Assembly: GCA_963824195.1 (NCBI GenBank) | Contig: CAWGOJ010000023.1 | Coordinates: 1-64,000, forward strand | DNA from: Bog-473 sp963824195 | GTDB lineage: Bacteria > Actinomycetota > Acidimicrobiia > Acidimicrobiales > RAAP-2 | Direction of reading: 5' to 3' | Length of the DNA: 64,000 nt | Notes under the pieces: model-generated | The model's input: the letters and a program-made list of their open reading frames with translations, nothing else | What the model was told of the DNA's origin: nothing | Database searches by the model: none | Translations under genes and position numbers: made by a program | In this document: piece after piece, positions 1 through 8,027 of the stretch | How positions within the stretch are numbered: position 1 is the stretch's first letter | Layout: the number at the start of each line of letters is the position of its first letter

Positions 1-407
1 TGCTCGACCACGGCGCCCTCGGAGCGAAGGTCCTGTGCCGACAGGACGACCTGTCCGCCCGTGGTGACCACGTCCTCGACGATCAGCAGGTTGCGCCGCA
101 CGATGTCACCGCCCTCGCACACCCGCTCGGTGCCGTACTTCTTCGGCTCCTTGCGGACGAAGAATGCCGGAAGCCCGGTGGCCGAGGAGAGCATGGTGGC
201 GAGCGGCACCCCACCGAGCTCCAGCCCGGCGAGGCCCTCGATCCCCGGGGGGACGAGGGGGACGAGTGCCTCGACGATCTCGGCCAACAGGTCCGGATCG
301 GACTCGAACCGGTATTTGTCGAAGTAGCGGTCCGCCCTACGCCCTGATCGCAGGACGAAGGTGCCCGTCATGTGGGATGCGGCATAGACGCGCGCAGCCA
401 GCGTCAC
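1..407 (-). CDS. pyrE: Orotate phosphoribosyltransferase (partial, C-terminus outside window)
   Basis: PyrE transfers phosphoribose from PRPP to orotate to give OMP in de novo pyrimidine synthesis. About 135 residues are visible before the reading frame leaves the window. The start region (LAARVYAASHMTGTFVLRSG) and the segment DRYFDKYRFESDP are typical of the family. The PRPP-binding loop is seen as IVEDVVTTGGQ near residues 109-119. I chose the GTG at 407; another in-frame GTG at 422 adds five residues and cannot be excluded. It is transcribed leftwards, away from the hypothetical gene ending at 460. Confidence 0.9.
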   Translation of the reverse strand, partial: MTLAARVYAASHMTGTFVLRSGRRADRYFDKYRFESDPDLLAEIVEALVPLVPPGIEGLAGLELGGVPLATMLSSATGLPAFFVRKEPKKYGTERVCEGGDIVRRNLLIVEDVVTTGGQVVLSAQDLRSEGAVVE

Positions 408-459
408 CCCACCATTGTGCACGGTGCGCCCGGGCCCGTCGGGGACGCCGGTCGACCAG

Positions 460-951
460 CTACGAAGGCTGGTGCGTGCCGCCGCCGTCGATCTGGGCAT
501 GGCCCAGCCGGAAGCGCAGGTGCCCCCGGCACAGGGCGGTGACGCCCAGCGCCCAGTTCGCGCTGACGTTGGGGCGGCCCAACATCGCGCAGTCCGCGCA
601 CGGCGAGCCCCGGAGGCCTTCCACCTCGGAGATCAGCACCGACAGCTCGAGGAACTCGTCCATCGTGAAGGGCCGGTCCTGGCAACATGCCCACAGCTCG
701 GAGAGTCGGATCTCCCGAGAGAGCTCGACCTCGGCGCCACGGTGCGCGAAGAGCAGGGAGTCGAGCTGGAACTCATCGTCAATGGGATCGGACCACACGG
801 ACTCGGACCAGAAGCGGTGCCGCTCCTCGTCCGGGATGAGGCTGAGATAGAGCTCTTCCGCGTCGGAGTCGCCGTCGAGCTCCCAGTCGAACTCCGAGTC
901 GAAGTCGGCTTCGTGCTCTGCGTCGTACTCCCAGCCCTCGTCGAAGCCCAT
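460..951 (-). CDS. Hypothetical acidic protein with paired cysteines
   Basis: 163 residues with no family I recognise. The first 35 residues are strongly acidic (many D and E, few basic residues). The C-terminal half holds a CxxC pair (PCADC), an ACCQ pair and a later CRGH, a spacing that could bind a metal, but this is only inference. The ATG at 951 was chosen because AGGAAGG lies just upstream; the open frame extends much further but that part reads as low-complexity arginine-rich shadow sequence. It lies 53 bp upstream of pyrE on the same strand and could be co-transcribed with it. Confidence 0.65.
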   Translation of the reverse strand: MGFDEGWEYDAEHEADFDSEFDWELDGDSDAEELYLSLIPDEERHRFWSESVWSDPIDDEFQLDSLLFAHRGAEVELSREIRLSELWACCQDRPFTMDEFLELSVLISEVEGLRGSPCADCAMLGRPNVSANWALGVTALCRGHLRFRLGHAQIDGGGTHQPS

Positions 952-1118
952 CGCCTTCCTCCTCGAAGCCCCACGCGCCGGTGCTTCCCCATCCGCGAGG
1001 CCTGTCACCGGCACACCGTGGTGCCTGCGCAATCGAATCGGCGCTTTCTCCACCTGCCTGAAGAGGACCGAAGAGGAATTGACCGTCCCGAGATTCCCCG
1101 TCCGAGTGCCCAGGCTCA

Positions 1119-1367
1119 TCACGTGGTTGCGCGACCGGGACCGATGGCTCGGGCGATCCGCACGGTGCCCCCCATGGCGAGCACCAGGCCGCCACACATC
1201 AAGAGCCCGGCTGCGAGCAGCGTGGGCGCCAGCGTGATCGAGGTGAATGGGATCCCGTTGCCCATCTCGCTCGAGAGGTCCCCGCATGCAGGGACGGATT
1301 CGCTGGCCCACCAGGTGACGAACCCGACGAAGATGAGCGCCATCACACCCGAGAGTCCGAGCGCCAT
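1119..1367 (-). CDS. Small membrane protein, probable C-terminal piece of a split membrane protein
   Basis: 82 residues with two hydrophobic spans (about residues 1-18 and 45-70) separated by a short loop. The ATG at 1367 shares its A with the TGA stop of the gene upstream (TGATG). Reading across that stop joins two parts that look like one continuous multi-span protein, so this is either a translationally coupled second subunit or the C-terminus of a gene broken by a frameshift. No family name is assigned. Confidence 0.5.
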   Translation of the reverse strand: MALGLSGVMALIFVGFVTWWASESVPACGDLSSEMGNGIPFTSITLAPTLLAAGLLMCGGLVLAMGGTVRIARAIGPGRATT

Positions 1368-1804
1368 CAACCCGAGCGCGCGGTGTGTGTGAGGGCAGGC
1401 AGGTCAATTCTCCGCGCCACGGAGACGGCCGCGGCGGTGGCGAACATGAGCGCGACCACAGCCGCCAGGGCGACCACCGCGAAGAGCGCGTTGTGCACGG
1501 GTAGGCCCCCGTTGCGATCGTGGCGGTTCAGGTGGTGTGCCCACGCCAGTGCGCCACCCAGCAGGACCGCCGCGATCGCGGCCGACGTGACCGCGCGAAG
1601 GAGAGGCCGGCGCAGTACCTTCCAGTCACCGCTGCGGACGAGGCTTCCGAACATCGGCCGTGCGCACAGCGCGGCCACGAGGACGATCGCGCACCCGACG
1701 GCGGCCGCCACGCTGACGGCGTCGACTCTCGAGCTCGCCACCCAGCGACCGGATCTCGGTGTCCCCGCGAACCAGTTGTCCGTGCACTTGCCGAAGATGG
1801 CCAC
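1367..1804 (-). CDS. Membrane protein following a PadR regulator (possibly N-terminally and C-terminally broken)
   Basis: 145 residues with three hydrophobic spans (about residues 29-49, 70-92 and 104-127). The start is a GTG at 1804 in the same frame as the PadR gene's stop, with no good ribosome binding site. A different frame opens with ATG overlapping the PadR stop (ATGA at 1850), and a third frame carries a WYPAQW motif of the kind found at the start of membrane proteins encoded next to PadR regulators. I therefore suspect that the original gene began at 1850 and has lost frame more than once. The stop overlaps the next ORF as TGATG. Confidence 0.5.
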   Translation of the reverse strand: MAIFGKCTDNWFAGTPRSGRWVASSRVDAVSVAAAVGCAIVLVAALCARPMFGSLVRSGDWKVLRRPLLRAVTSAAIAAVLLGGALAWAHHLNRHDRNGGLPVHNALFAVVALAAVVALMFATAAAVSVARRIDLPALTHTARSG

Positions 1805-1846
1805 TGCGCCGGGTACCAGTGCACCATCGGTTCGAAGCGGCCTCGC

Positions 1847-2212
1847 TCATGGGAGCACGCCGATCACCGGCAGGCTGACACCGATCCCGAGCCGCAGCGC
1901 ACCCTCGTCCGCCAGCGTCCGCATCTCGCGCACCGCAGCCTCCAGTGCCACCCGGCCGGCACCGGTAATGCGGTAGGGACGGCGTCTCTGTTCGCTGCCG
2001 ACAGGCTCGGGCTCAATGAGCCCTCGCTCCTCGAGCCGGGCAATCGCCCCGTACAAGGACCCCGGACCGAGGGTGACTCCGGCGAATTTCTCGATGTCCT
2101 TGGTCAGCGCGTAGCCGTGCTTCGGGCCGCCTGCCAGGCTGGTGAGAATCAGGACCGGGGGTTCGTTGCTCCGGCCGAGGCTCCCTTGCGACGATGCCAA
2201 ATGCCGTGCCAT
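1847..2212 (-). CDS. PadR family transcriptional regulator
   Basis: 121 residues. The winged helix-turn-helix is clear: LILTSLAGGPKHGYALTKDI, then LGPGSLYGAIARLEERGLI, then RRPYRITGAGR, the wing that ends in the usual Y-x-(L/I)-T. A short C-terminal helix (ALEAAVREMRTLADEG) should mediate dimerisation. PadR proteins repress neighbouring membrane or transport genes, and the next gene downstream encodes a membrane protein, so local control is likely. The start is the ATG at 2212; the first 18 residues are not conserved in the family, so a later start is possible. Confidence 0.85.
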   Translation of the reverse strand: MARHLASSQGSLGRSNEPPVLILTSLAGGPKHGYALTKDIEKFAGVTLGPGSLYGAIARLEERGLIEPEPVGSEQRRRPYRITGAGRVALEAAVREMRTLADEGALRLGIGVSLPVIGVLP

Positions 2213-2257
2213 GTCGGCCAGAGTACTACGTGAGGCGTAGTACTCGCCGGCGGCCGC

Positions 2258-2734
2258 TCATCCCTCGCTCTCGGGCGCCCCGAGAGACCATCCCGATGCC
2301 ACACGCCGCCCCCCGGCGCACGCCAGGATCGTCCACGCGGTGGGCGTCCACACGAAGACGGCGTCCTGTCGGTAGCGCCCGCCGAGTGCCACCACGTCTG
2401 CTTCCGAGACGCCGCAGACGGCGACCCCCTCCTCCCGGTGCCCGGTGACCGGATCCACGCCCAGCGCCGGCCACTGCACATCTGCGACGGACCGCAGATC
2501 GGCCTCCAGTGCCGCCTGCCGCCGCCGGTTCTCCGCCTCACCGGGTCGCTCGTCGCCCGGGTCCCACGCGGTCAGGACGTGCACCGGCTCGTCAGATGCC
2601 CAGGGCCATTCGCCCACCTGACCAGGTGGGGCGGAGCGGACCACGACGTTTTGCCCACCCGCCCGCGCGATCTCGACGACCGTCCGGGCATAGCTCTCCC
2701 AGGGGTCACCGGGCGCCAGGGGCATGGTCGGCAC
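2258..2734 (-). CDS. DUF3293 domain-containing protein
   Basis: 158 residues. The core has the pattern VLTAWDPGDERPGEAENRRR followed by a second half ending in AVFVWTPTAWTILAC, which matches my recollection of the DUF3293 family (start with a Tyr/Trp-rich strand, then a conserved T-A-x-N/D-P). The function of the family is unknown. It is soluble, with no signal peptide or membrane span. The gene lies 45 bp upstream of the PadR gene on the same strand. The start is ATG at 2734, where an internal ATG (residue 4) is equally possible. Confidence 0.7.
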   Translation of the reverse strand: MPTMPLAPGDPWESYARTVVEIARAGGQNVVVRSAPPGQVGEWPWASDEPVHVLTAWDPGDERPGEAENRRRQAALEADLRSVADVQWPALGVDPVTGHREEGVAVCGVSEADVVALGGRYRQDAVFVWTPTAWTILACAGGRRVASGWSLGAPESEG

Positions 2735-3242
2735 CCTACGCTCGACGCGAACATGGAGCCGGTGATGACGCCGCTCCCTCTCCCGACTCTCCTGTCACAA
2801 GCGCTCGTGGCGAACGCGCCACAGGACGGAGTCGTCGTCCGGACCACCGAAGCCGGCCGGCCAGGGACGTCTGGCACCCTCCCCGCCGCCATGGAGGAAC
2901 GTTGGCACTCCCGCTTCGGCGGTGGGGCCCTCGCAGAACGGCAAGTCGGAGCCGGCACTCCCGAGGACCGCGACCACCGGCGCGGCCACCGCGGAGCCGG
3001 ACCCGGCAGCCGCCCACGGCAAGGTGCTCCGCCTCGCCGACAAGGGGCAGCGGGCGCAGCGGAAGTACCGGCGCCTTCTCGACACCACAGAGGCGTCGTG
3101 GCGGGCGACGTACGGCGCGTCGACGACCTCCGGCGCCCCGACACGTTGCCGCTCCACCCGATGGTCCCGCACCGCGGGGCTACCCCGACGGCAGCTGAGA
3201 ACCACCGGATTGACGGCACGGCGGATGTGGCAGGCTTGACCG
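2735..3242. other. Gene-poor interval between DUF3293 gene and glpD
   Basis: No gene can be named here. A + strand frame from about 2922 to 3239 contains a stretch with coding-like composition (around GKVLRLADKGQRAQRKYRR) but reads poorly on both sides, and has no recognised domain. It may be a small hypothetical gene or a decayed fragment. Any promoter for the divergent DUF3293 gene and for glpD must lie here. Confidence 0.4.
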
Positions 3243-4901
3243 GTGCACCCCTTTCGCCGCGACGACGCGTTGCGCCACCTCGCCGACGAGGACTTCGACG
3301 TGCTGGTCATCGGAGGCGGGATCACCGGGGCCGGGGTCGCTCTCGATGCCGCCAGCCGCGGCCTCAGGACCGCCCTGGTCGAGAAGGGTGACTTTGCCTC
3401 GGGCACGTCGTCGAAGTCGTCGAAGATGGTCCACGGCGGCATCCGCTATCTCCAGCAGCGCGAGTTCCGGCTGGTCTACGAGAACCTCACCGAGCGACAG
3501 CGCCTGCTCAACAACGCGCCGCACCTGGTCGCACCGCTGCCGTTTCTCATCCCGCTCTTCGGGCGTGACGGTGTTGTCTCCAAGACGGTCGCCCGCTCGT
3601 ATTCGTCCGCGCTCTGGATGTACGACCTCACCGGCGGCCTGCGCATCGGGGAGCGCCACAGGGAAGTCGACAAGGACGAGGCCCTCGCACACCTTCCGAC
3701 GCTGAACACCGACCACCTGGTGGCGGGATTCCTCTACTTCGACGCACGGGCCGACGATGCGCGACTGACCCTGGCCGTGCTGCGGACGGCGGCGTTCGAG
3801 TTTGGGGCGGCTGTCGTCAATTACGCCCCGGTCACCCGGCTCACGACGGACGGCGATGGGGCCACCGACGGCGCGATCGTGCGTCCGTCCGGCGCTGAGA
3901 CGGAAGAGTTCCAGATCCGGGCCCGCGTGGTGGTGAACGCGACGGGCGTGTGGGCCGACGCGATACGCGCGCTTGACGAGGGTGCAGACCCCCACGCCAT
4001 CCGCCCCGCCAAGGGTGTCCACATCACCGTGCCCGCCGACCGGCTGCCCTGCGACATCGCAGCGGTCATCCCGGTGCCGAAGGACAAGCGCTCCGTCTTC
4101 GTCGTGTCCTGGCCTGGGACCGAACTCGTCTACCTCGGCACGACCGACACCGACTACACGGGTCCCCTCGACGACCCTGCATGCACGCCCGAGGACGTGG
4201 ACTACCTGCTCGAGGCCGCCAATAACGTCACGACCTCGCAGCTCACGAGAGCCGACGTGACGGGTGTCTGGGCCGGCCTTCGCCCCCTCCTGGCACGACC
4301 GACCAAAGGCCGGCACGTCTCGGAGCGGACGTCCGACCTGTCACGCCGCCACACCGTTCGCGTGTCGGCACACGGCGTCGTCACCGTCACCGGCGGCAAG
4401 CTGACCACGTACCGCAAGATGGCACAGGACACCGTCGACGCTGTGGTCGATCGTCTGGGCGAGTCCCCCCGGCGGCGGCGCTGCATCACGAAGTCCCTTC
4501 CGCTCATAGGCGCAACGACCAAGACCCGGGACCCCGTGGCGCTGGCCCAACCCCAGGCGCGACTCCTGAGTCGCTACGGCACCGAGTACGCCGCAGTGCT
4601 CGCCGTGGCGGATGGCCGTCCCGAGCTGCTCGAACCGGCGGTGGCGGGGCTGCCCTACACCGGCGCTGAGCTCGTGTACGCCGCCCGCGAGGAGATGGCG
4701 CGGACGCTTGACGACGTCTTGTCGCGCCGGACGCGCGCCACGATCCAGCGTGCGCAGGCCAGCATGGACGCCGCGGCAGCGGTCGCCGCATTGATCGCTC
4801 CCGACATGGGCTGGGACGAGCAGGAGGCGGCCGACCAGGCTGCCCGCTTCATCGAGTCGTGCCAGAAGGAGCTCCTGACCGCCGGGCTCGACTTGCCGTG
4901 A
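3243..4901 (+). CDS. glpD: Glycerol-3-phosphate dehydrogenase (FAD-dependent)
   Basis: Oxidises sn-glycerol 3-phosphate to dihydroxyacetone phosphate, feeding electrons to quinone; a peripheral membrane flavoenzyme. 552 residues, the usual length. The FAD-binding Rossmann motif VIGGGITGAG sits near residues 22-31. SSKSSKMVHGGIRYLQ, VVVNATGVWAD and GVWAGLRPLL are family signatures, and the C-terminal domain (residues 400-550) is the helical GlpD cap. The start is GTG at 3243. Its stop overlaps the next gene's GTG (GTGA at 4898), making the first gene of a three-gene coupled operon with an AGPS-like flavoprotein and an FGGY kinase. Confidence 0.95.
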   Translation: MHPFRRDDALRHLADEDFDVLVIGGGITGAGVALDAASRGLRTALVEKGDFASGTSSKSSKMVHGGIRYLQQREFRLVYENLTERQRLLNNAPHLVAPLPFLIPLFGRDGVVSKTVARSYSSALWMYDLTGGLRIGERHREVDKDEALAHLPTLNTDHLVAGFLYFDARADDARLTLAVLRTAAFEFGAAVVNYAPVTRLTTDGDGATDGAIVRPSGAETEEFQIRARVVVNATGVWADAIRALDEGADPHAIRPAKGVHITVPADRLPCDIAAVIPVPKDKRSVFVVSWPGTELVYLGTTDTDYTGPLDDPACTPEDVDYLLEAANNVTTSQLTRADVTGVWAGLRPLLARPTKGRHVSERTSDLSRRHTVRVSAHGVVTVTGGKLTTYRKMAQDTVDAVVDRLGESPRRRRCITKSLPLIGATTKTRDPVALAQPQARLLSRYGTEYAAVLAVADGRPELLEPAVAGLPYTGAELVYAAREEMARTLDDVLSRRTRATIQRAQASMDAAAAVAALIAPDMGWDEQEAADQAARFIESCQKELLTAGLDLP

Positions 4902-6409
4902 CGACACCCACTTCCGCCACTCCCATCGACGCAAGTGCCGCTGACGTCACGGATCGTCTGGGCGCGGCGACGGTCGAGGTGCCCACCGCCGTCCTCGACC
5001 GCATCGCAGCGAGCGGCGCCACGGTGGTGACCGACGACGACGCTCGGGCCGAGGCCGGGCGTGACTGGTGGCCGCTGGCCATCGGCTGGGCGGCCGAGGG
5101 AGCCGTCCCGCAACGGCCGGCGGTGGTGGTCCGGCCCACCTCGGTCGCACAGGTGGCCGAGGTCCTCGCGGCCTGCAACGAGGCCGTGGTCCCCGTGACC
5201 GCGGCGGCGGGACGCAGCGGTGTGTGCGGCGGGTCGATCCCCGTGCACGGGGGCGTGGCCATGGACATGACGGGCCTCGACGGGGTCGTACGCGTCGACG
5301 AGACATCCCTCAGGGCGGACGTCCGGGCGGGCACCTTCGGACCGGACCTCGAGGCAGCGCTCGGAGAGGTCGGTGGCGGCTACACCGTCGGCCACTGGCC
5401 CCAGTCGATGGACCTCTCGACCGTGGGCGGGTGGTTGGCCTGCCGGGGGGCTGGGCAGTACTCGACCCGGTACGGGAAGATCGAGGACATGGTCATCGGC
5501 CTCGAGGTCGTGCTGGCCGACGGCCGCGTCCTGCGCACGGAGGGCCACGGCCCCCGTGCCGCCACGGGGCCGAACCTGACCCAGCTCTTCGTGGGCTGCG
5601 AGGGCACACTTGGCGTCATCACCGAGGCCCGGCTCCGCCTCCACCCGCTGCCGACCGCCCAGGAGCGTCGCGCCTTCGGCTTCACCACGTTCGCCGGCGG
5701 CCTCGAGGCGTGCCGCAAGATCCTCCGCCGAGGGGCGACGCCAGCGGTGCTGCGCCTCTACGACCAGACGGAGTCGGCGCGCAATTTCGATCAGCCCGAC
5801 ACCAACGTTCTCATCGTCCTCGACGAGGCCGACCCCGACATCCTCTCGGCCACGCTCGCGATCGTCGACGCCGAGTGCGGCGACGCGGCGGACGCGCACA
5901 CGCTCGACCGCGAGCTGGTAGAGCGTTGGCTCGGCCACCGCAACGACGTCTCCGCACTGGCGCCCCTGTGGCGCGGCGGCATCGTCGTGGACACCGCCGA
6001 GGTGTCCGGGCCGTGGGCTGCACTGCCCGGTCTCTTCGACGAGGTCATCGCCGCGCTGACGTCCATTGAGGGCACCCTCGCCGCATCGGCGCACCAGTCC
6101 CACGCCTACACCGATGGCGCGTGCCTCTACTTCACATTTGGTGGGCGCGGTCCCGAGGGGGACACCGAATGGCGCGAGCGCTACTACCGACAGGCCTGGG
6201 ATGCCGTCATCGACGCCACGTCGGCTCACGGCGCAGCCATCAGCCACCACCACGGTATCGGGCTCAACCGCTCCCGGTTCCTGCCGCGCGCCCTCGGGCC
6301 GGGCTTCGAGGTCCTTCGTCGCCTCAAGGCGACCTTCGACCCGGCAGGCATCCTGAACCCCGGCAAGTTCGGCCTGTCCTCCCCGTTCGGCCCCGCACCC
6401 TGGGCATGA
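4898..6409 (+). CDS. FAD-binding oxidase, alkyl-dihydroxyacetonephosphate synthase-like
   Basis: 503 residues. It has a PCMH-type FAD domain (about residues 75-255) with a glycine-rich loop AAAGRSGVCGG, followed by GHWPQSMDLSTVGGWLACRG and YGKIEDMVIG. These correspond to the GHEPDS and STVGGW region of alkyl-DHAP synthases. The C-terminal FAD-oxidase domain contains SHHHGIGLNRS, matching the active-site His-rich loop, and ends with FDPAGILNPGKF. Eukaryotic AGPS makes the ether bond of ether lipids; for bacterial members of this family the substrate is usually unproven. Overlap by 4 bp with glpD upstream and with the kinase downstream (ATGA at 6406) ties it to glycerol 3-phosphate/DHAP metabolism. 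Confidence 0.88.
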   Translation: MTTPTSATPIDASAADVTDRLGAATVEVPTAVLDRIAASGATVVTDDDARAEAGRDWWPLAIGWAAEGAVPQRPAVVVRPTSVAQVAEVLAACNEAVVPVTAAAGRSGVCGGSIPVHGGVAMDMTGLDGVVRVDETSLRADVRAGTFGPDLEAALGEVGGGYTVGHWPQSMDLSTVGGWLACRGAGQYSTRYGKIEDMVIGLEVVLADGRVLRTEGHGPRAATGPNLTQLFVGCEGTLGVITEARLRLHPLPTAQERRAFGFTTFAGGLEACRKILRRGATPAVLRLYDQTESARNFDQPDTNVLIVLDEADPDILSATLAIVDAECGDAADAHTLDRELVERWLGHRNDVSALAPLWRGGIVVDTAEVSGPWAALPGLFDEVIAALTSIEGTLAASAHQSHAYTDGACLYFTFGGRGPEGDTEWRERYYRQAWDAVIDATSAHGAAISHHHGIGLNRSRFLPRALGPGFEVLRRLKATFDPAGILNPGKFGLSSPFGPAPWA

Positions 6410-7911
6410 GCCGGCCGGGGGGCAGCGTCCTCGTCGTCGACGTCGGCACGTCGGGAGTGCGCGCGGCCATCGTGCGGCCCGATGCCACGATCGAGCACGA
6501 GCATCATGTCCCACTGCTGCCCGACTCTCCGGCCCCGGGCCTCGTGGAGTTCGATGCGGCGAGGATGGCCGACGCTGTCCTCACAGTCGCCGGGGCGGCC
6601 CTCGCGAATGGCGGACCGGTCGCCGCCGTGGGCATCGCAAACCAGCGGGCCTCGAGCATCGTCTGGGAGCGCGCCAGCGGGCAGCCCGTTGCCCCGGGCA
6701 TCGGCTGGCAGGACCTGCGAACCGTCGGGACCTGCCTCGTCCTCCAGGCCGAGGGGATCCGCCTGGCGCCCAACGCGTCGGCCACCAAGGTGATGGCGAT
6801 CCTCGACGAAGTCGACCCCGAGCGGTCGCGTGCCGAGCGCGGGGAGCTCTGCTTCGGCACGGTGGACAGCTGGGTCGCCTGGACGCTCTCGGGTGGCGCC
6901 TCGTCAGGCGCCGACGCACTCCACGTGACCGACGCCACCAACGCCGCAGTGACCGCTCTCATCGACCCCGTCACCATCGGCTGGGACGAGCCATTGCTCC
7001 AGAAGCTGAGGATACCGCTGCCGATCATGCCGACCGTGGTCGACTCCTCCGGGGAGATCGGTGCGGCCACGGCGCTTCCCGGCGCACCGCCGATCTGCGG
7101 CATGGCGGGTGACCAACAGGCCTCCCTGGTCGGCCAGGGCTGCACCCTCGCCGGACTGGCCAAGGCGACCTTCGGCACCGGCGGGATGCTCGATCAGTGC
7201 ACCGGTACTGGCTCCGGGCCCGGCGGCACCGCCCGGGGCGGCGCCGGCACGTTTCCCATCGTCGCCTTCCGCGTGGGCGGGCAGGCAACCTGGGGCACCG
7301 AAGCCGTGATGCTCTCCGCCGGCACCTGCGTCGAGTGGCTGCGCGACGACCTCGGGCTCCTCGCCACAGCCCATGAGTCCGAAACTGTCGCGTTGCAATG
7401 CGCGACCTCCGGTGACGTCTGGTTCGTCCCGGCGCTCCTGGGCCTGGGAACTCCTGTCTGGGATTTCGGGGCCCGGGGCACCCTCGTCGGGCTGACGAGA
7501 GGTTCAGGCCGGCCCGAGATCGTCCGGGCTGTCCTCGAGGGTGTGGCTCATCGCGGTGCGGACCTGGTCGACGCGTCGGAGAACGACAGCGGGTATGCCA
7601 TCGAGTCCCTGCGCATCGACGGGGGGATGTCGGAAAATACGGTGTTCGTCGAGGCGCTGGCCGACGCAATCGGCCGACCGGTGGAGATCTCCCCTGTCCT
7701 GGAGGCCACCACGCTCGGCGCAGGCTTGCTGGCCGGACTGGCCGTCGGTACCTACGGTTCGACCGAGGAGTTGGCGGGCACGTTCATGCCTCGCCGAACG
7801 GTCGAGCCTCGGAGTGACGACGCCGGGCGGGCCGCTGCGCGGGAGCGCTGGCTCACGGCACGGGCCAAGGCCGAGGCAACCATCCCAGAGCTCTCGGGCA
7901 TCTCCTTCTGA
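6406..7911 (+). CDS. glpK: FGGY-family carbohydrate kinase, glycerol kinase-like
   Basis: 501 residues, the usual length. N-terminal phosphate-binding motif VVDVGTSGVRAAIV (about 9-22), then GIANQRASSIVWE and WQDLRT as in glycerol kinases. Middle motif GDQQASLVGQGCTLAGLAKA with FGTGG, and C-terminal RIDGGMSENTVFVEALAD and TTLGAGLLAGLAVG, the adenosine motif. It probably phosphorylates glycerol to glycerol 3-phosphate for the adjoining GlpD, though the overall match to true GlpK is moderate and another polyol is possible. The last nine residues (IPELSGISF) are encoded by one copy of a dispersed palindromic element that has run into the gene's 3' end. Confidence 0.85.
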   Translation: MSRPGGSVLVVDVGTSGVRAAIVRPDATIEHEHHVPLLPDSPAPGLVEFDAARMADAVLTVAGAALANGGPVAAVGIANQRASSIVWERASGQPVAPGIGWQDLRTVGTCLVLQAEGIRLAPNASATKVMAILDEVDPERSRAERGELCFGTVDSWVAWTLSGGASSGADALHVTDATNAAVTALIDPVTIGWDEPLLQKLRIPLPIMPTVVDSSGEIGAATALPGAPPICGMAGDQQASLVGQGCTLAGLAKATFGTGGMLDQCTGTGSGPGGTARGGAGTFPIVAFRVGGQATWGTEAVMLSAGTCVEWLRDDLGLLATAHESETVALQCATSGDVWFVPALLGLGTPVWDFGARGTLVGLTRGSGRPEIVRAVLEGVAHRGADLVDASENDSGYAIESLRIDGGMSENTVFVEALADAIGRPVEISPVLEATTLGAGLLAGLAVGTYGSTEELAGTFMPRRTVEPRSDDAGRAAARERWLTARAKAEATIPELSGISF

Positions 7912-7975
7912 ACAGGATCGCTCCCGGCCAGGGGGAGATCGCTACCTCCTGAGTGACCCCTCTCCCTGGGCCGGA
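7881..7975. repeat. Palindromic dispersed element, copy A
   Basis: About 90 bp similar over its whole length to 19041-19130. Inner arms ATCTCCTTCT (7900-7909) and AGGGGGAGAT (7930-7939) flank a 20-nt centre containing GGATCGCTCCC. Outer parts also pair imperfectly (CCCAGAG with CTCTCCCTGGG). It starts inside the 3' end of the kinase gene, supplies its stop codon and runs into the space before the convergent gene ending at 8028. It could serve as a terminator-like hairpin for both genes. This copy has decayed more than copy B. Confidence 0.75.
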
Positions 7976-8027
7976 CCCACTTGGGTGCGTACTCGTCCAC
8001 TCCCGGGACTGCGGCTGGGGCCCGCCC

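Noticed and set aside
3180..4316. 378-codon - strand frame opposite glpD
   Set aside because: Antisense shadow; glpD motifs on the + strand are unambiguous.
4655..6514. 619-codon open frame on the - strand across glpD and the AGPS-like gene
   Set aside because: Antisense shadow of strong GC-rich genes with clear motifs on the + strand; arginine/glycine-rich and without any domain.
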